NCBI GenBank assembly: GCA_963855995.1
Contig: OY979718.1
Location: forward strand, 44,122,059-44,186,058
DNA: 64,000 nucleotides
Direction of reading: 5' to 3'
Source of the DNA: Muricea muricata
Lineage: Eukaryota; Cnidaria; Anthozoa; Malacalcyonacea; Plexauridae
Numbering within the stretch: position 1 is the stretch's first letter; every line of letters begins with the position of its first letter. Of this stretch, positions 22,192 through 34,830 are shown one piece after another. The notes beneath the pieces were generated by a model that did no database searches, was not told the DNA's origin, and was given only the letters and a program-made list of their open reading frames with translations. The position numbers and the translations under genes are program-made.

Positions 22192-22450
22192 GTAGAATCG
22201 CCTTCAACTTCAGAGGCCAATTTAGTCCCGATATTAACAAAAAAGTCATCAAAAGACTCCGCTATCAGATTATTATTAGATAAAGTTGCAATATCATCAA
22301 TTTTCAACAAGAGGATATTATTGCAATTCCTATTTGTACTTGACAGATTATTAACTAATTTCCAACTCCATCCTAGATCATTAGATTGTGCACAATCATC
22401 AATTTTGTTACAGAAAAAAACTTTGTTTTGGCCTTGTGGATTTCTAAATT
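22192..22450 (-). pseudogene. LINE fragment, endonuclease-RT linker
   Basis: Minus-strand frame with GWSWKLVNNLSS and IAESFDDFFVNIGTKLA. This is the segment between endonuclease and RT in CR1/L2/RTE-like LINEs (WK.IN.L and A..FN.FFVNIG). It is interrupted at its end by the BEL/Pao insertion and resumes at 15034. Confidence 0.7.
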
Positions 22451-23125
22451 AACTTTGCCACGATGTTCTTTGCATTTTATTCAATACTTAACGGCTTTCG
22501 TCTTATAAAAAACCCTCAGCCGCATCAGGCTTCTAATATTCAAACAGGTGATAGAGTTCTCCCGGACCTTCATGCGTGTGAGAGGTGCGTGTCAATTAAG
22601 GACCTGAAGGAAATTCAAGCTTGCCAACACTCATTTGGATTGTCAAACTGGGCCACAATATCCCACGGTACAAAGTCATTGGAGCTGAACCTTTAAACCG
22701 AATAAATCTATAATAAAAATATATGCACAGGAAATTTTCTAATAGCAAAAATTAAGTTATGATCAGAGATTCAAAGATGGTCGATACCTGATTTCAGAAT
22801 GTTTTCTACTCTATTTTTGAAAATCAAATTCAAAAATCGGTTGCTGTTGTTCTAGTTACGCTTGTGAGGATCAATTTAATGGTTTCTGAATCACCGTCCT
22901 TAATTAAGCGGTGTTGGGCATATCTTCAGTCGAGCACAACAATGTTTATCTTTCCCATTCACATGAAAATGAATGTATTTGTCTAGTACAACAATTTCCA
23001 ACCTTATCTACTATTGACATTACTTTCGACGGAGTGCTGTTGTCATCGATTCATGAGGCAACCGTGAACATTGCAGATATTGACACATGTTATAAACTAC
23101 GTACACTTTAAAAAGTAGTCATAAT
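22451..23125. other. No assignable gene
   Basis: Short open frames exist on the plus strand (22463-22696, 22911-23111), but I recognise no domain in them. They may be worn parts of the neighbouring Ty3/gypsy remnant. Confidence 0.4.
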
Positions 23126-23129
23126 GCCT

Positions 23130-24180
23130 TCCAACTTTCGGTCGTTTACAAACATGGTTCCACCATTTCATTCAGGAACAATAACTGTAAATATTGAATG
23201 CAATGAAAAGCAGATTCCTGCCAACTTTATATGTAGTTATAAGCAACCTAGGAACTGAGTTCCGTTTGGGTCATAAGTCTGCTCCACAATTATAGACCTT
23301 CTGCGTGTTACAAGCTCAGTCTCCACACAATCTGAAGATATTTCCTAAAAACTTTCCGATTAATTTCCTGAAGTCCTTAAAGGTTTGGGAAAATTAAAAC
23401 ATTTTCAGCAAACCATCCATGTTGATCCAAAAATTTCGAAGCCAAATTTGACGAGTTACAGCAACTAGACATCATTCAGTCAGTCAATGGTCCAACCCCA
23501 AAGGCGTCTCCCTTGGTTGTAGTGCCCGAGCCCAATGAGGATGTACGTATCAATGCTGATGTGCGTAAAGTTAACTTAGCTACGAACAGACAGGGAAAGG
23601 TACCCAATTCTCAATGTCGAAGAGATCTCACATGATCTCACCGATGCTCGTGTCTCCTCAAAACTCGACTTAAGATGGGGGTACCATGCATCAAATTGAA
23701 CTTGATATTAAACAGTCAAAACAATAATACACAACATTTGCTACACACAATCGCCTGTATTGTATCGCCTTTAATCGAACTAACAAAAAACCAATACGCC
23801 AACGTATAGAAGGAAAAAATCGAGGAACTAATGAACGTAACCGAGCATCACGGTCAGAGATAAAAGAGGGAGATACGGTGCTTCCTCATCAGTCGTCAAC
23901 CTCGGCTAACAAAATCGTCGACGACCTACGATCCGAAGCCGAACACTGTTGAAGAAAAGAAAGGGCCCCGTGTGCTATTGAAGCGACCATTCCAATCCCA
24001 GATGATGATAAACGAGAGCAATATACGGAAGATTCCTGATGGTGCAGAAAGAAAAAAAGGAGAGACCATTAAAGTGTGAACAAAGAGGCAACAAAGAAAG
24101 AAAGAATGAAACGCAGAACGAGGCCACTACGACACCAAGACGGGCTAGACAGCCGCCGGAATATTACGGACAGGTTTGAG
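23130..24180 (+). pseudogene. Ty3/gypsy pol remnant, internally deleted
   Basis: Visible on the plus strand: FPEVLKGLGKLKHFQ.TIHVDP at 23364-23430 (the protease-RT linker), KASPLVVVPEP and a D(V)RKVNLATNR block, then SKLDLRWGYHQIELD (motif A) near 23655-23710. After FATHNRLYCIAFN the sequence jumps directly to the integrase C-terminus (EIKEGDTV; TYDPKPNTV..KKG) and ends with TPRRARQPPEYYGQV and TGA at about 24178. RT motifs with the catalytic DD, RNase H and the integrase core are missing. Multiple frameshifts and stops are present. Confidence 0.72.
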
Positions 24181-26255
24181 TGATCTTGGTAACATTAGTG
24201 TATATTAATATTGTTTATCTATATTTAGAGTGCCACAAAGACAGTTATGTTCTATAAATATCAGATAATGCAATGACACTACTTTAATCTTAATAAAGGG
24301 AGGGATAAAAGAAATAAAGAAATAAATTATGCCAAACGTTAATCTGTGTTTTAATTTATGCAAACCAAGAAATGCTCTGATATCTTGCTCCAAAATAAGT
24401 ACGATTTCGCATTCGTCATACCCCCTTTATCCTTCTTTTGATGTCACGTTAATACTAACGTTAGTTATCACATCAGTTTTGATGTCTTCACCGCCATTTT
24501 GAATACTAATTACTTCCGATCCCATAGTGCAAGACTAGTACTACTTCTACACCATCAACTGAAGGTAACTTATGAATACCAGTTCCGGTTAAGACCACCC
24601 TGTTTATTCTAGGTCAAAAATTTGAAAGAATATAAAATCATACAAGTATACAACTTTATACTACCGGTATCAAAGTTTTTTATCAACAAAGTCACGAACA
24701 GGTTTATAAATTGAGCATATGATTAGCTGGTTTCATTTAGTAGCCAATCATGGCTTTGCTTACAAACTTGCTTCAGTTGTTTGTAAACTGATACAACTAA
24801 TTATGAACTTTGCAACGAAGTTCGAAACTATCTGGGATTACAGAAACTTTGACTGTGTAAGCGAACTTTTAAGGTTCAGAACATTTTTTCGATTTTTGGC
24901 AAGTTGTCCTTTCGGCAAAATGTGTTTCCGACAAAATTTCCGTCGTATGTATATTATCATGACAGCAAGAGCAATATTATGTATATTATGATGACAGCAA
25001 GTGCAGCCGCTTATCAGGCTACCTGTGGTCGGCCAAGTGCCTTTCGGCAAACCCGCAAAAGGTCAGGTTACCGTTGACGTTTAATACCAAAATCGATTAT
25101 TTTTTTTTGAAAAGTCCATCAACTCCAGGTCGTTTACACCAAATAAAATGCCATCTTTAAGACCTCAATTTCGTTTCATTACGACCATTGAAAGTTCAGA
25201 TCAGATTTCGCCCATGTCTGGCCCGCACAGGAAGAGGTAATTGCAACAAGGATTTTGAAAATGAAATTAAGTCGTTCAGAAGTAGTATATAACTTAAACA
25301 TGTACTGTACCCTTAAGAATAGTGCAATCACAGTCGTGGTTAGAAACTACATGTTACTGGCTAGAAACAAAATAAGACTTCTTGAAATTGGATGCTCGAA
25401 GGTTAAACATAATTAAATAATGTGAGCTAATATGGCCAATTCCTTAAGCCTTCGCGATGACATGTAGCAGAAAGCGATATATACTGGTTGGCACTAAGGA
25501 TTTAGTTCATTTGAACTAAAATTTTTTAATAAATAATGAGACACTGATGTGAATAAACCTAATCACGCTCTCTAGATTTCGTATCCATGCCCACCGCGGT
25601 ATTATTTAGAAGAATATATCATCATGCGAGTAGGACGTTTACATGAAGTACCTGCGTGCAAGCAATGAACAAAGTCAACAAACCCACTATGGGAAGAATT
25701 CCGTCATCACTCTCTTTCGCGTTCTCCCCAGCAGCATTCATACACAGAGTAACATTGTTGAACCTGAATCAGATGTAACAACTCTGAACAATATTGATGA
25801 CAACCATAAACAATGTCTGCAGCAAACATTATTCAGTGCTGTTTTTATCACCCTGAAATGAATAGGTTGTTCACTTTTTGTTGTGTCAGTAGTGCACATT
25901 CACTGAGTTCGCAGCTGCGCATCTTTCGCATTCTCGATTAATACTTCATGTCATTTGTTACATAGATGATAAAGCCTGATTATTACTCAGACGCCTTTAT
26001 ATAAAGCACTATATATGCAGTCTTCTGCGTGCAAAAATGTTTGAAACTTGGTACTCCCGGCCCTTCCCATTCTCCCTATGTTGTTGCTGCGTTGCTAGAC
26101 CACATGGTTTGTTGAATAAGATGTCTTTAACATTGTGAATGGGGGGGGGGGGGATGAGTCATAATAAATCAAGAAGTATACGATTATGGACTTGTCAAAA
26201 TGAAAAGGAGATGTAAAACAAGTAAAATCTCATAATTTTTGCTCGTGATTGTTGG
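24181..26255. other. Intergenic, no gene seen
   Basis: A purine-rich stretch at 24295-24325 could be the old polypurine tract of the gypsy remnant. Near 24945-24995 a 25-bp segment (TATTATxATGACAGCAAG) is duplicated. Nothing else is recognisable. Confidence 0.45.
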
Positions 26256-26261
26256 TAGAAA

Positions 26262-26530
26262 TAATCGGGTAGGTTGATTGGTTAATCGTGTAGGTCCGAC
26301 ACATTTGATTAGTTAATCGGGTAGGTCCGACACATTTGATTAGTTAATCGAGCAGGTACGACACATTTGATTAGTTAATCGGGTAGGTCCAACACATTTG
26401 ATTAGCTAATCGGATAGGTCCGACACATTTGATTAGTTAATCGGGTAGGTCCGACACATTTGATTAGTTAATCGGGTAGGTCCAACACACTTGATTAGTT
26501 AATCGGGTAGGTCTGCACATTTGATTGGCT
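26262..26530. repeat. Minisatellite, 31-bp unit, about 8.5 copies
   Basis: The unit GATTAGTTAATCGGGTAGG followed by TCCGACACATTT repeats in tandem with few substitutions. There are no unique spacers, so it is not a CRISPR-type array. Confidence 0.9.
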
Positions 26531-27015
26531 GAAGATAGGTTAAGGTAGCGGTAGAGATATTGGAAGCCAAATCTGAACCTCTTATATATATCAAACAGGG
26601 AGACGTTTATGCCTCGTAAACCAATCTATTAGAAAATGCTCTGGAGGCTGGATGGACCTCTGGCCTGCGCTGACAGTAAAATTTTTGAAATTTCCTACCT
26701 GACAATATTTGTGGTAAATATAGTTTTAGTACTAAACGTTTGACGGTTTTGAAACATACTGTATATAAGGAGGGTGATAAAAGATATTTCCGTGAGCCGG
26801 CTAATATCTGCTCGTGTGAAATGTGAAAAGCTTGATTTTGGTGCCATCAAATGTGATTTGTTTTACGCCTGCGAGGCGTGATTATAAATAAAAGTGCTTC
26901 CTGATATGAGAATAATAGATGTCAGTCTCGTCAACTGTGATTCAATTATTCAAGTAAGATTTAAAATCACTATATGCGCAACCAGGATTCATAATAAAAT
27001 TTCTGAAACTTTCTG

Positions 27016-27235
27016 TGATCGTATAATTTATTTTAACACGAGCTTTCAACCAACCTCGTACCCAGGGTATTTGGCTTTCAACTGGCAGTCTGCAATCTTC
27101 AGTCTTGGACAGGTAAAGTGATACCAGTCTTCAGTCTTGGACAGGTAAAGTGATACTAGATATTTAGTATCACTTTTACCTGTCTAGGACTGCAGACTGG
27201 CAGTCGAAAGCTCGCGTTAAAATAAATAGATTAAG
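27016..27235. repeat. Foldback element with an internal duplication
   Basis: TTTATTTTAACACGAGCTTTC at its left end is inverted as GAAAGCTCGCGTTAAAATAAA at its right end. A second inverted pair surrounds GGACAGGTAAAGTGATAC, and this block is itself duplicated in tandem in the left arm. Confidence 0.7.
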
Positions 27236-27423
27236 AATATCCTCGTAGGCCTTTCGGAGGTCTTGGCTGTGGGACGTTCTTCTCACTCAAACGTAAATCT
27301 TATATACCCACGTTTTTCGAGAAACTTGAAGCTGTTTTTGAAACTGATTTTTACCCGTTGTAAAACATGATCAGCAACCCCCCTTTACCACCTTCTATAT
27401 ATAGTTACTCTATGGGGAATGAA

Positions 27424-27832
27424 CAGTAGGGCCACTCACTTGAAGTTTGTATGTCCGCGCATATGACATTGCGCATCTCATTTCCAATTGCATTCTCTGG
27501 CCAATAACAACGCTGAATTGGCTGGTGGCAGCTGCAATACCGCCATTTGCAATTGAGCGTGCACAGTGCGTTTTTTACGTGTTTGTTTCTTATAATGAAA
27601 CTTGACGTTTATTGGCCAAAATTTTCATGTTGCTATGGGCGGATCCAATGTTACTAAGGCCTGCCTTGATAACATTGGTACCGCTCACAGCAACATAAAA
27701 ATTTTGGCCAATAAACGTCAAGTTTCATCATACGAAACAAACACGTAAAAAACGCACGATGCACGCTCAATTGCAATGGCGGTAATAGGATAACAGGATG
27801 CCGTGTTGCACTGCTGAGTGGCCCTACTACTG
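27424..27832. mobile_element. MITE, 409 bp, CAGTAGGGCCACTC ends
   Basis: The left end CAGTAGGGCCACTCA is inverted at 27815-27832. Long inner arms are nearly identical (TTGACGTTTATTGGCCAAAA and its complement), giving a foldback with a loop near 27640-27680. A related end occurs at 32288. The end sequence resembles hAT-type termini, but no clear 8-bp duplication is visible. Confidence 0.75.
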
Positions 27833-27865
27833 TCCTTTCGCTATTTACTGTGATATAGCTATAGT

Positions 27866-27871
27866 TTTATT
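27866..27871 (-). promoter_or_regulatory. Candidate polyadenylation signal of the RIIa/IQ gene
   Basis: AATAAA on the minus strand, about 116 bases after the stop. Another AATAAA overlaps the last codons and would be too early. Confidence 0.3.
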
Positions 27872-27986
27872 TCACTTTTTCATGTGTTCGCATTATCCAG
27901 TTATATAATGTTTCTAGTTTGCAGCTATCTTAAAGAAACGGGACCTGTTCAGTACATAAATGTCATAGCTCTATGTGTTCAAATTA

Positions 27987-29950
27987 TTATTTATTATCCA
28001 CGCTCTCGTCGCTGTCATAATTGGTGATCGCCAGAAAATTTTCCTCTGGCCAACAGAATGAAAAACTTCCTCTTGGTGAATCAAAACCACGTCTCACACT
28101 TAAATGATCATTATAGGATAATGACGTGATCAAATAACGTCTCTTCCACCGGTTGTTTCGAACATTATAACCACGAAAACAAGCTTGGATGATCGTAGCT
28201 GCTCGAGTTTCTGACATATTACTAGTTGATCTCTTTGTTGGTTCAGCATTCTTATTTTCCGTCTTATAGTCTTGTTCCTCCTAAACAGAAAACCTTTAAG
28301 TTTAGTTCTCTTTAAGGCCAGGTCAGAGTATATGGCTATAGATAGCTACGGGGTCCAGGGGCATGTTCCCTGGAAACGTGTAATGCTTGATGATGCATGC
28401 AACTCTCAAAAACGGCTAAATCCTGCGTTCTAAGAGAGTTTAATTTTCAGAACTAAATCATGTACTTAAAACTTAAAAGTTTACTTTATTTTTTATGCAT
28501 GCATGGCGTGCAAACTGTGGGTTTGCTTTAAAAACAAAACAATTTCAAAATTGGACTTGTTTCTAAGACATGTTGCGTATACCAGTCATACGTACATGGC
28601 TTTCTTTAATTTATTTAATCACAGTATGAGGAATTATATTTTATACGATTCACTGAGAAAAATGCACACGGGTGCTGCAACTTTCAACATTGAGCACAGT
28701 TGTATAATGTTATCTTGAAAAATTGTGCACACCTGATCAGAAATCACTTTCACATGCATTTATTGATGTCAATAAGTAAAAGCAGCCGGTTTCTCTTCAA
28801 ATATTTCGAGACCTGCATGATGAGGACAGTGGTCCGCCGGCGATGTTTGAACCTGAATCTCCGAATGATTTTTCAGAGAAATTTTTATCAATTGAAACAA
28901 AATATCTTGATAAATATTGGTGCATGATATATATTGCTGTATCTATACAACGCTGCCGCTGAACAAATATAATTTCATTTTGTTATAATGAGAAAAGATT
29001 ATTATATAAACGTTTAATATCTTGTTTGTTTTACAAATGTTTATGAACAAGAATACACCTCAGCTGGCAAGGCACAAAGTACTTGTTCAGTACTGATCTC
29101 AACAGTAGTAAAGCTGCATATCGAAAAAAACCCTAATTGGAACCCTATCCGTGCTTCACAATCACAATCACAATGCAACTTAAAGCTCTGTAATTGTCAG
29201 ATCTAAATCTTAAACCATTCGTTCAACTATTGTATAATGAGTGGCATATGAAAGTATATAGTACGTATATAACCAATCTTGTTTCTTAATACATGGTGTA
29301 TATGTTCGTTGGAGTCGAACAACAATATTCTTTAGTCATGTCACAGTATGTATTGATCGTGTGCCTAATTAATCCCTTCGACTAATCAAGGTGAGGTTAA
29401 TAATTTTGTGCATTGTTTGAAAGAGTAGACACATTCAAATTGCGCTATATAAATTGTCGGTATCATTGAAACCGCTGCATATTATATATTATACTGAATA
29501 TACGTACTTTGCTTGAAATATGAACTGTTATGGGCACCACATTAACTGTTCTTGCTTCTATTTCATCCCTTTCAATTCCTGTAGTCGATGTTTCTGAAAT
29601 TAAGGTAGAATGCAATGAAAGATTAATCTGTCTGTACTAACCGGAGAGTATAATGATAAGTTATACATCCACGTCGAAGAGTCGACTGTTCAGCTGTGGG
29701 TGTTTTGACAGCACTTATCGTTTCACAAATATAAAGACATAAGCAATAACCATTCTTTTCTATCATTTATACCTTTTCGACTCTGCAGCCTTTTTGAGAA
29801 GAAATTAAATGCATACTGAAGAGGATCTCTTGGTTTCTCTTTGAGTATTTCGAACACAAGATCTTCCAAATGATCTTTAAATTCTTGAGGGAAGTGGAAA
29901 GATGGCCCCAGTTCACTTTGCTTTAAGTTTGAACTCTCAGTCGCGGACAT
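27987..29950 (-). CDS. RIIa-domain and IQ-motif protein, sperm protein 17-like, 185 aa
   Basis: Exons in coding order are 29950-29773, 29593-29508 and 28280-27987; phases 1 and 0 join cleanly with GT-AG introns. The start is the ATG at 29950; a longer frame upstream has no ATG. Residues about 19-56 (FPQEFKDHLEDLVFEILKEK...) form an RIIa dimerisation-docking domain, which binds A-kinase anchoring proteins. Residues 115-133 hold an IQ motif (ATIIQACFRGYNVR) for calmodulin-type light chains. This two-part design matches sperm autoantigenic protein 17 and related ciliary/flagellar proteins, so a role in the sperm tail or cilia is inferred. The linker is Glu/Thr-rich and the C-terminus acidic. The gene lies alone among repeats. 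The main doubt is whether more exons exist upstream. Confidence 0.75.
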
Positions 29951-29971
29951 TGCTCTCAAAAGGGAATGCAA

Positions 29972-30813
29972 TCGCCTTGATATCTATTTGGACACATATA
30001 ATTTGACTTGAAAGCACTCTAACATCTGTCCGATAATAATTTGTGTGCAAAATACATATAATAACCGTGCAGCTACCTGCACGATGAATAATTTAGGCGA
30101 CGCTTCTCGTGATTATGATGTATGCCGACACATTTATAGCGCTTCACATTTTTTAAATTTTAACTTAAACGTTTGGCTGCGTATACAAGATGTAAAATTG
30201 CTTTTTAAATTCGACTTAACCAACGTTAAAGCTAAACGCCTTACAATCGGCTCAGTGCTATAGAATTTGAAATAAGTATATACCACTAGATTTAGTGTAT
30301 TATTACATGCAGAATCGAGATTTTCGCTTTTGTTGCTTTCTAAAAAAGATTGAGAAGAAAGAATTCGAACACACCATGGCCAGTTCTTATTAAAGATGGG
30401 TCAGTGCTAACCCAGAGTTACAACCTTTAACCCACCGTATTTTAGTCCCTTCATTTCAAAACTTCAGTAAACTAATCTACTAACTACTAACTAACAAGTT
30501 GCTGAGAAGCTTCTTTTGATTTTAGCAGACAAAAACTGAAAAAAAAACCAGTTAAGATATCCGGGTTCCGGGAAACAAGTACGGACAGCGTCATATTTTT
30601 CAAAAATTTCCCCCTGCATCTGCATGTTATCTTTCTGCTCGGTGGATCGCCTATACAGTCTTCTGCGAAAGAACACTAAGGTGCAATAATAGGTGTAAAT
30701 ATAGACAACCATTGATGCAATTCTATAAACATAACGCATGCATCGCTACCAGTACACGTTCACTGGAACAGGGAGTGTCTTAGGAGCTCTCTACTTCTGC
30801 TAAGCACGTACAC
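29972..30813. other. Intergenic, no gene seen
   Basis: No domain or repeat family is recognised upstream of the RIIa/IQ gene. Confidence 0.4.
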
Positions 30814-30940
30814 TTAGGCCTGTTTCAGGCGTTGAATTTTTCATGTGCCAAATCTAATGCAAATGAACTGAACTCCTTGTTTTAGCTTATTTACATTAGG
30901 TTCGGTACATGAAAAATTCGACGTCTGAAACATGCCTTAA
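30814..30940. mobile_element. Short palindromic MITE, 127 bp
   Basis: TTAGGCCTGTTTCAGGCG and the complement of TTAAGGCATGTTTCAGACG form the two ends, followed inward by GAATTTTTCATGTxCC in both arms. The loop is about 45 bp. Confidence 0.7.
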
Positions 30941-32287
30941 ATGGCTTTATTATTTGTTAAAATTTAAACAGGAAATAATAGTTTGCTGAGTTTCATGTTT
31001 GATGTTTTTTAACTGAAAAGTAAAACTAGACGATGAAACCACACAAACACATACACACTTGACCCGCATCCACGAAGTGTATGGCTTGACGCAGGTGAGC
31101 TAGGCATCTGTAATTTAATTAATTAACTGATATTTCCTACGTTGTTGACAAAGCTTGCAAACATTTGATGTAGAAAATGAGACGCTTCGGGAGGTATTAA
31201 TGAGAAGTATCATTATATCACTTTCATGTGTTGGCAAAATGTGTTAAATATCACGGGCGGGATGAAGAGAGGCAATAAAAATATTTTCCTAAGTACAATT
31301 TTAAAGCAAACTTTAAGATCAAATTTTTAGTAACGAAGTTATGTATCCCTACTGAGAAGAGTGATTTCCATCATTCAATTCATTAGTTATGTTAGACGAT
31401 TGATTTTATGTCAAACCAACAAGAAATGCTTATACTTTGTCCAATTGGTCCAAAAGCTCCGAGTAGGTGCTAGATTATCCATGGAAAGTCATGGAAACAA
31501 AATCTTCTAAATCTAGTCAGGTAACCATGAGTTACACGGACGAAATGCCGCGTTTAGCAAATAAAGATCGTTTCAGCTGAAAATGCCGTCTAAAACAGTT
31601 AAGACACTTGCCTTCCTTCGTAAATTACTAAACACTAATTCTTATTATAAAATTCTTATATAGAATCTTATAGATATTAAGTTATCTACTATTGTAGCTA
31701 GAGATGTGTCGGGCGGAAATCGTCATAATAAGCAAACAGTTTGAAAAAATATATTAACAATATAAAATATGGCGTTGAATTGCAACTTGAGGTGCAACAG
31801 AGTGCTCAACTCAACTCGAGGTTGCATTCGTCCCAGAATCAATTAAGCTTGTTTCAAATGTGTAAAATAGGAATATTTAATATAAGAACATTTTACAATT
31901 TAGGATATAACACATAGTCTGAAACAACCTAAAATATTTGGACGTCGGCAAGGAACACGTTACACTGATATTTTGCTTAACGTATTCATATCATTTTAAG
32001 CAGCTAGGATTTCGGGTATTGCGAAACGGCTCAGTAATACAGCTCATTCATAATTCAGACGCACTTGAAACAGGGCGAACATAATTAATTTTGATCAACA
32101 AGCCGCTGCCGTGTACGGGAAGATAATTCAATTCGGGGACATCTTTAACACTTGCCGCATTTCCCCTCAATATTAGCTCGTAAACTTAGGTAAATTAGCC
32201 ACTCAGGTAATAAAAGTAGATCACTAACTTATAGTGGCTCAGGTAATCAAGGTAAATCTAAACATATAGCATGCAGTAGGACCTTCA
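30941..32287. other. Intergenic, no gene seen
   Basis: AT-rich sequence without recognisable exon or repeat family. Confidence 0.45.
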
Positions 32288-32450
32288 ACAGTAGGGCCAC
32301 TCGGCAGCGCACCCTAGGCCTATTTTTCATGCAATTCACTTGTCAATATAGTTGCAGAACAGCCAATTCAGCGTATCTATTTGCCAGAAAAGGCAATTGA
32401 TTGGCTAGAACCTGCATAATGAACATGCGTAATGCGACATGCGTGGGAAG
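32288..32450. repeat. Solo end related to the CAGTAGGGCCACTC element
   Basis: CAGTAGGGCCACTCGG at 32291-32306 repeats the terminus of the 27424-27832 element and is followed by related sequence (AGCCAATTCAGCG, compare GCCAATTCAGCGTT on the other strand there). No partner end is found nearby. Confidence 0.5.
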
Positions 32451-33589
32451 AACATTGAACAACAATATAGGACAAGTGCTCCTTGTTTCCATAAAAATAA
32501 TATGTATTCTGTCCGAGATCACAAGTTTTTAGTAGGGAGAACGTCAAACATTTCAGGCTATGTTGTTGGTATCAGAATGGTCAATTGTGTGCTATACTGT
32601 ATGTTCAGAAATGGGTGCGGTCAAAAACATCCAGTCAAAGAAAAATAAAAACAGATAAAATCAGGAATTTAGAGAAATAATGAAAAAAGCATCGGAATAG
32701 TCAATTGACATTCACATAAATGAACATTGAGAATTTGCATTTGTGCACAAGGATACAGGACAAGATTTTGCTGACAAATACTAGCTCAATTCCAACTTAG
32801 TTACACGATACCGGATTAGTATCGGAGCAACAGTTTTGGTATTTCAAGGTTCACTTTGCAACTAAAATTACGATAGTACAGTACAGAATGAAATAAAACT
32901 GAAAATAAGAACACGATAAGAGTAAACATAACTAGAAAAGGTACACCGATCTTACCGTCCTTACTCTTAAGTTGATGTGGCTCCGATAGTATTCTGAATC
33001 AGTGTTAGGTTTCGGCAATTCCGTTTTTCACTAAATCTTGATTTTTGAAAACTGAATTTTGCACAAATTTCAGGTTTCTACTTTTTACTGTTTTTGATTG
33101 ACACGAATTTCCTACCCTTTTTCGCGTTTTCCATCAGTTTGATATAACGTGCAAAAGGGTACCCTTTTTTGATAAATATGTCAAAAAATGTCCACCTTTT
33201 TTCATCTTATCACAGCGAATTGAAAAGCAGCGAAAAAGGCAGCTTTTTCGAGCTTATCGCTTCCGGGCAAAAAGCAGAAAAAAGGGTACCCTTTTTGAGC
33301 TTATTGCGTAGAGGCAGAAAGCAAACAAAAAGGTGCCTTATCAGATGAGGACTTCCTGAAAGATTAGCAGCAAAATGGTAGCGCGCAATTTTGAACTTAA
33401 TGTGGATTTAAGTGATTTGGAAGTTGATAGTATTGACGATTATTAAAATGCACATTCATTATTTCTGTGGAAAACATACATTATTTGTGTGGTATAAACA
33501 CACAGTTTATAGCACCATATCAGGTTTTATCTAGTTTTATATTTAGTCCTTCGATTAAATTCTTATTAAATATTGAATAGGTTGGGGCA

Positions 33590-33815
33590 ACATATGGAAG
33601 GAAAATGATGGCTGGGTATATTCGAAGCAAAGGTCAAGTTCTAAATCGATCTCAGATTCGCGAATCACTTCAACGCCAATGGATTAATCCAACCGATCAC
33701 CAAAGGAGAAGAGCTGACACAGTTCGTGTAAGAAATCCAATTCCATATAATGCAACATATTATGGACATAAATTACACTGTGATCAAAACGAGAAGCTTT
33801 CTATTCTAGCACGGA
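33590..33815 (+). pseudogene. Integrase-type transposase fragment, left arm
   Basis: Plus-strand frame with (Y)GRKMMAGYIRSKG, then IRESLQRQWINPTDHQRRR and NPIPYNATYYGHKLHCDQNEKL. The pattern GR.M..G.LRS.G, RESL.R, and Y.GHKLH.DQNEKL is familiar from integrase-core transposases of invertebrates, where it covers the first catalytic Asp (DQNEK). The frame then runs into unrelated sequence, so only this block remains. Confidence 0.65.
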
Positions 33816-34249
33816 ACTTTTTTCACTTTATTCAAGCACAGAACTTTTTTCAACATTAATTTAACTTGCACTATTTAAAAACCTTGAAAGGGTTTTAAGT
33901 TTTAGGGCTTTTAGTTTTCCTCTTTAAGGAAAGGCGGGGGTTTGTCGGAAATTCAAGAGACTTATTAAATTTACAACATGCACCACCGGAAAAAGTGAAT
34001 TAGTTTTCTGTCACCCTTGAAAGCACGCCGCATGTACAATTGATAAACATACAAAATTCTTGCATAGTTTAATTTATAGCCCTATTTATCTCAGTGAATA
34101 ACACTAAACTGTTTAAAACCACAAAGCTGAACTGAGAATACACGAGTGTTGCGTTTTTCTTAGGCATGCAGTACATTCGGACTATTTTGGAACTGCATCC
34201 ATGCATGGTGGAAACTTGAAAGCAAATAATGTGCAGCCATATCTAGAAA

Positions 34250-34455
34250 GCTTTTCGTTTTGATCACAGTGTAATTTATGTCCATAATATGCTGCATTAT
34301 ATGGAATTAGATTTCTTACACAAACTGTGTCAGCTCTTCTCCTTTGGTGATCGGTTGGATTAATCCGTTGGCGTTGAAGGGATTCGCGAATCTGAGATCG
34401 ATTTAGAACTTGACCTTTGCATCGAATATACCAGCCATCATTTTCCTTCCATATG
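34250..34455 (-). pseudogene. Integrase-type transposase fragment, right arm
   Basis: This is the inverted counterpart of the left-arm fragment, covering the same RSKGQVLN.SQIRESLQRQ to GHKLH block with a few differences. It follows, after a gap, the N-terminal fragment at 34610-34830 on the same strand. Confidence 0.6.
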
Positions 34456-34609
34456 TTTCCCCAACCTATTCAATATTTGATAAGAATTTAATCGAAGGAC
34501 GAAGTATAAAACTAGATAAAATCCGATATGGCGCTATAAACTGTGTGCAATTTTTCCACACAAATAATGAATGCGCATTTTAATAATCGTCAATACTATC
34601 AACTTCCAA

Positions 34610-34830
34610 ATCACTTCTTTTATGGATTTTTGTTGCCAGCAAAATAGTCGTATACTTCTTTCCGAAAACACTCTCGTTACTTCGGGGAAACTTTGCTTTA
34701 CCGTATCGCCGATCATACGATGAGTATAATTTTCTTTTACCCACAGTCGAATTTGCTCAATATTTGTCTCTAAATGTATACTCCATACTGATATAAACAG
34801 TGCGACAGACGGCGACGAATTTTGCGCCAA
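34610..34830 (-). pseudogene. Transposase N-terminal helix-turn-helix-like fragment
   Basis: Minus-strand frame with IEQIRLWVKENYTHRMIGDTV and VTRVFSERSIRLFC, resembling the N-terminal HTH of integrase-type transposases (I..WV.E..TH..I...V). It is absent from the left arm. The frame then drifts into non-homologous residues. Confidence 0.5.
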
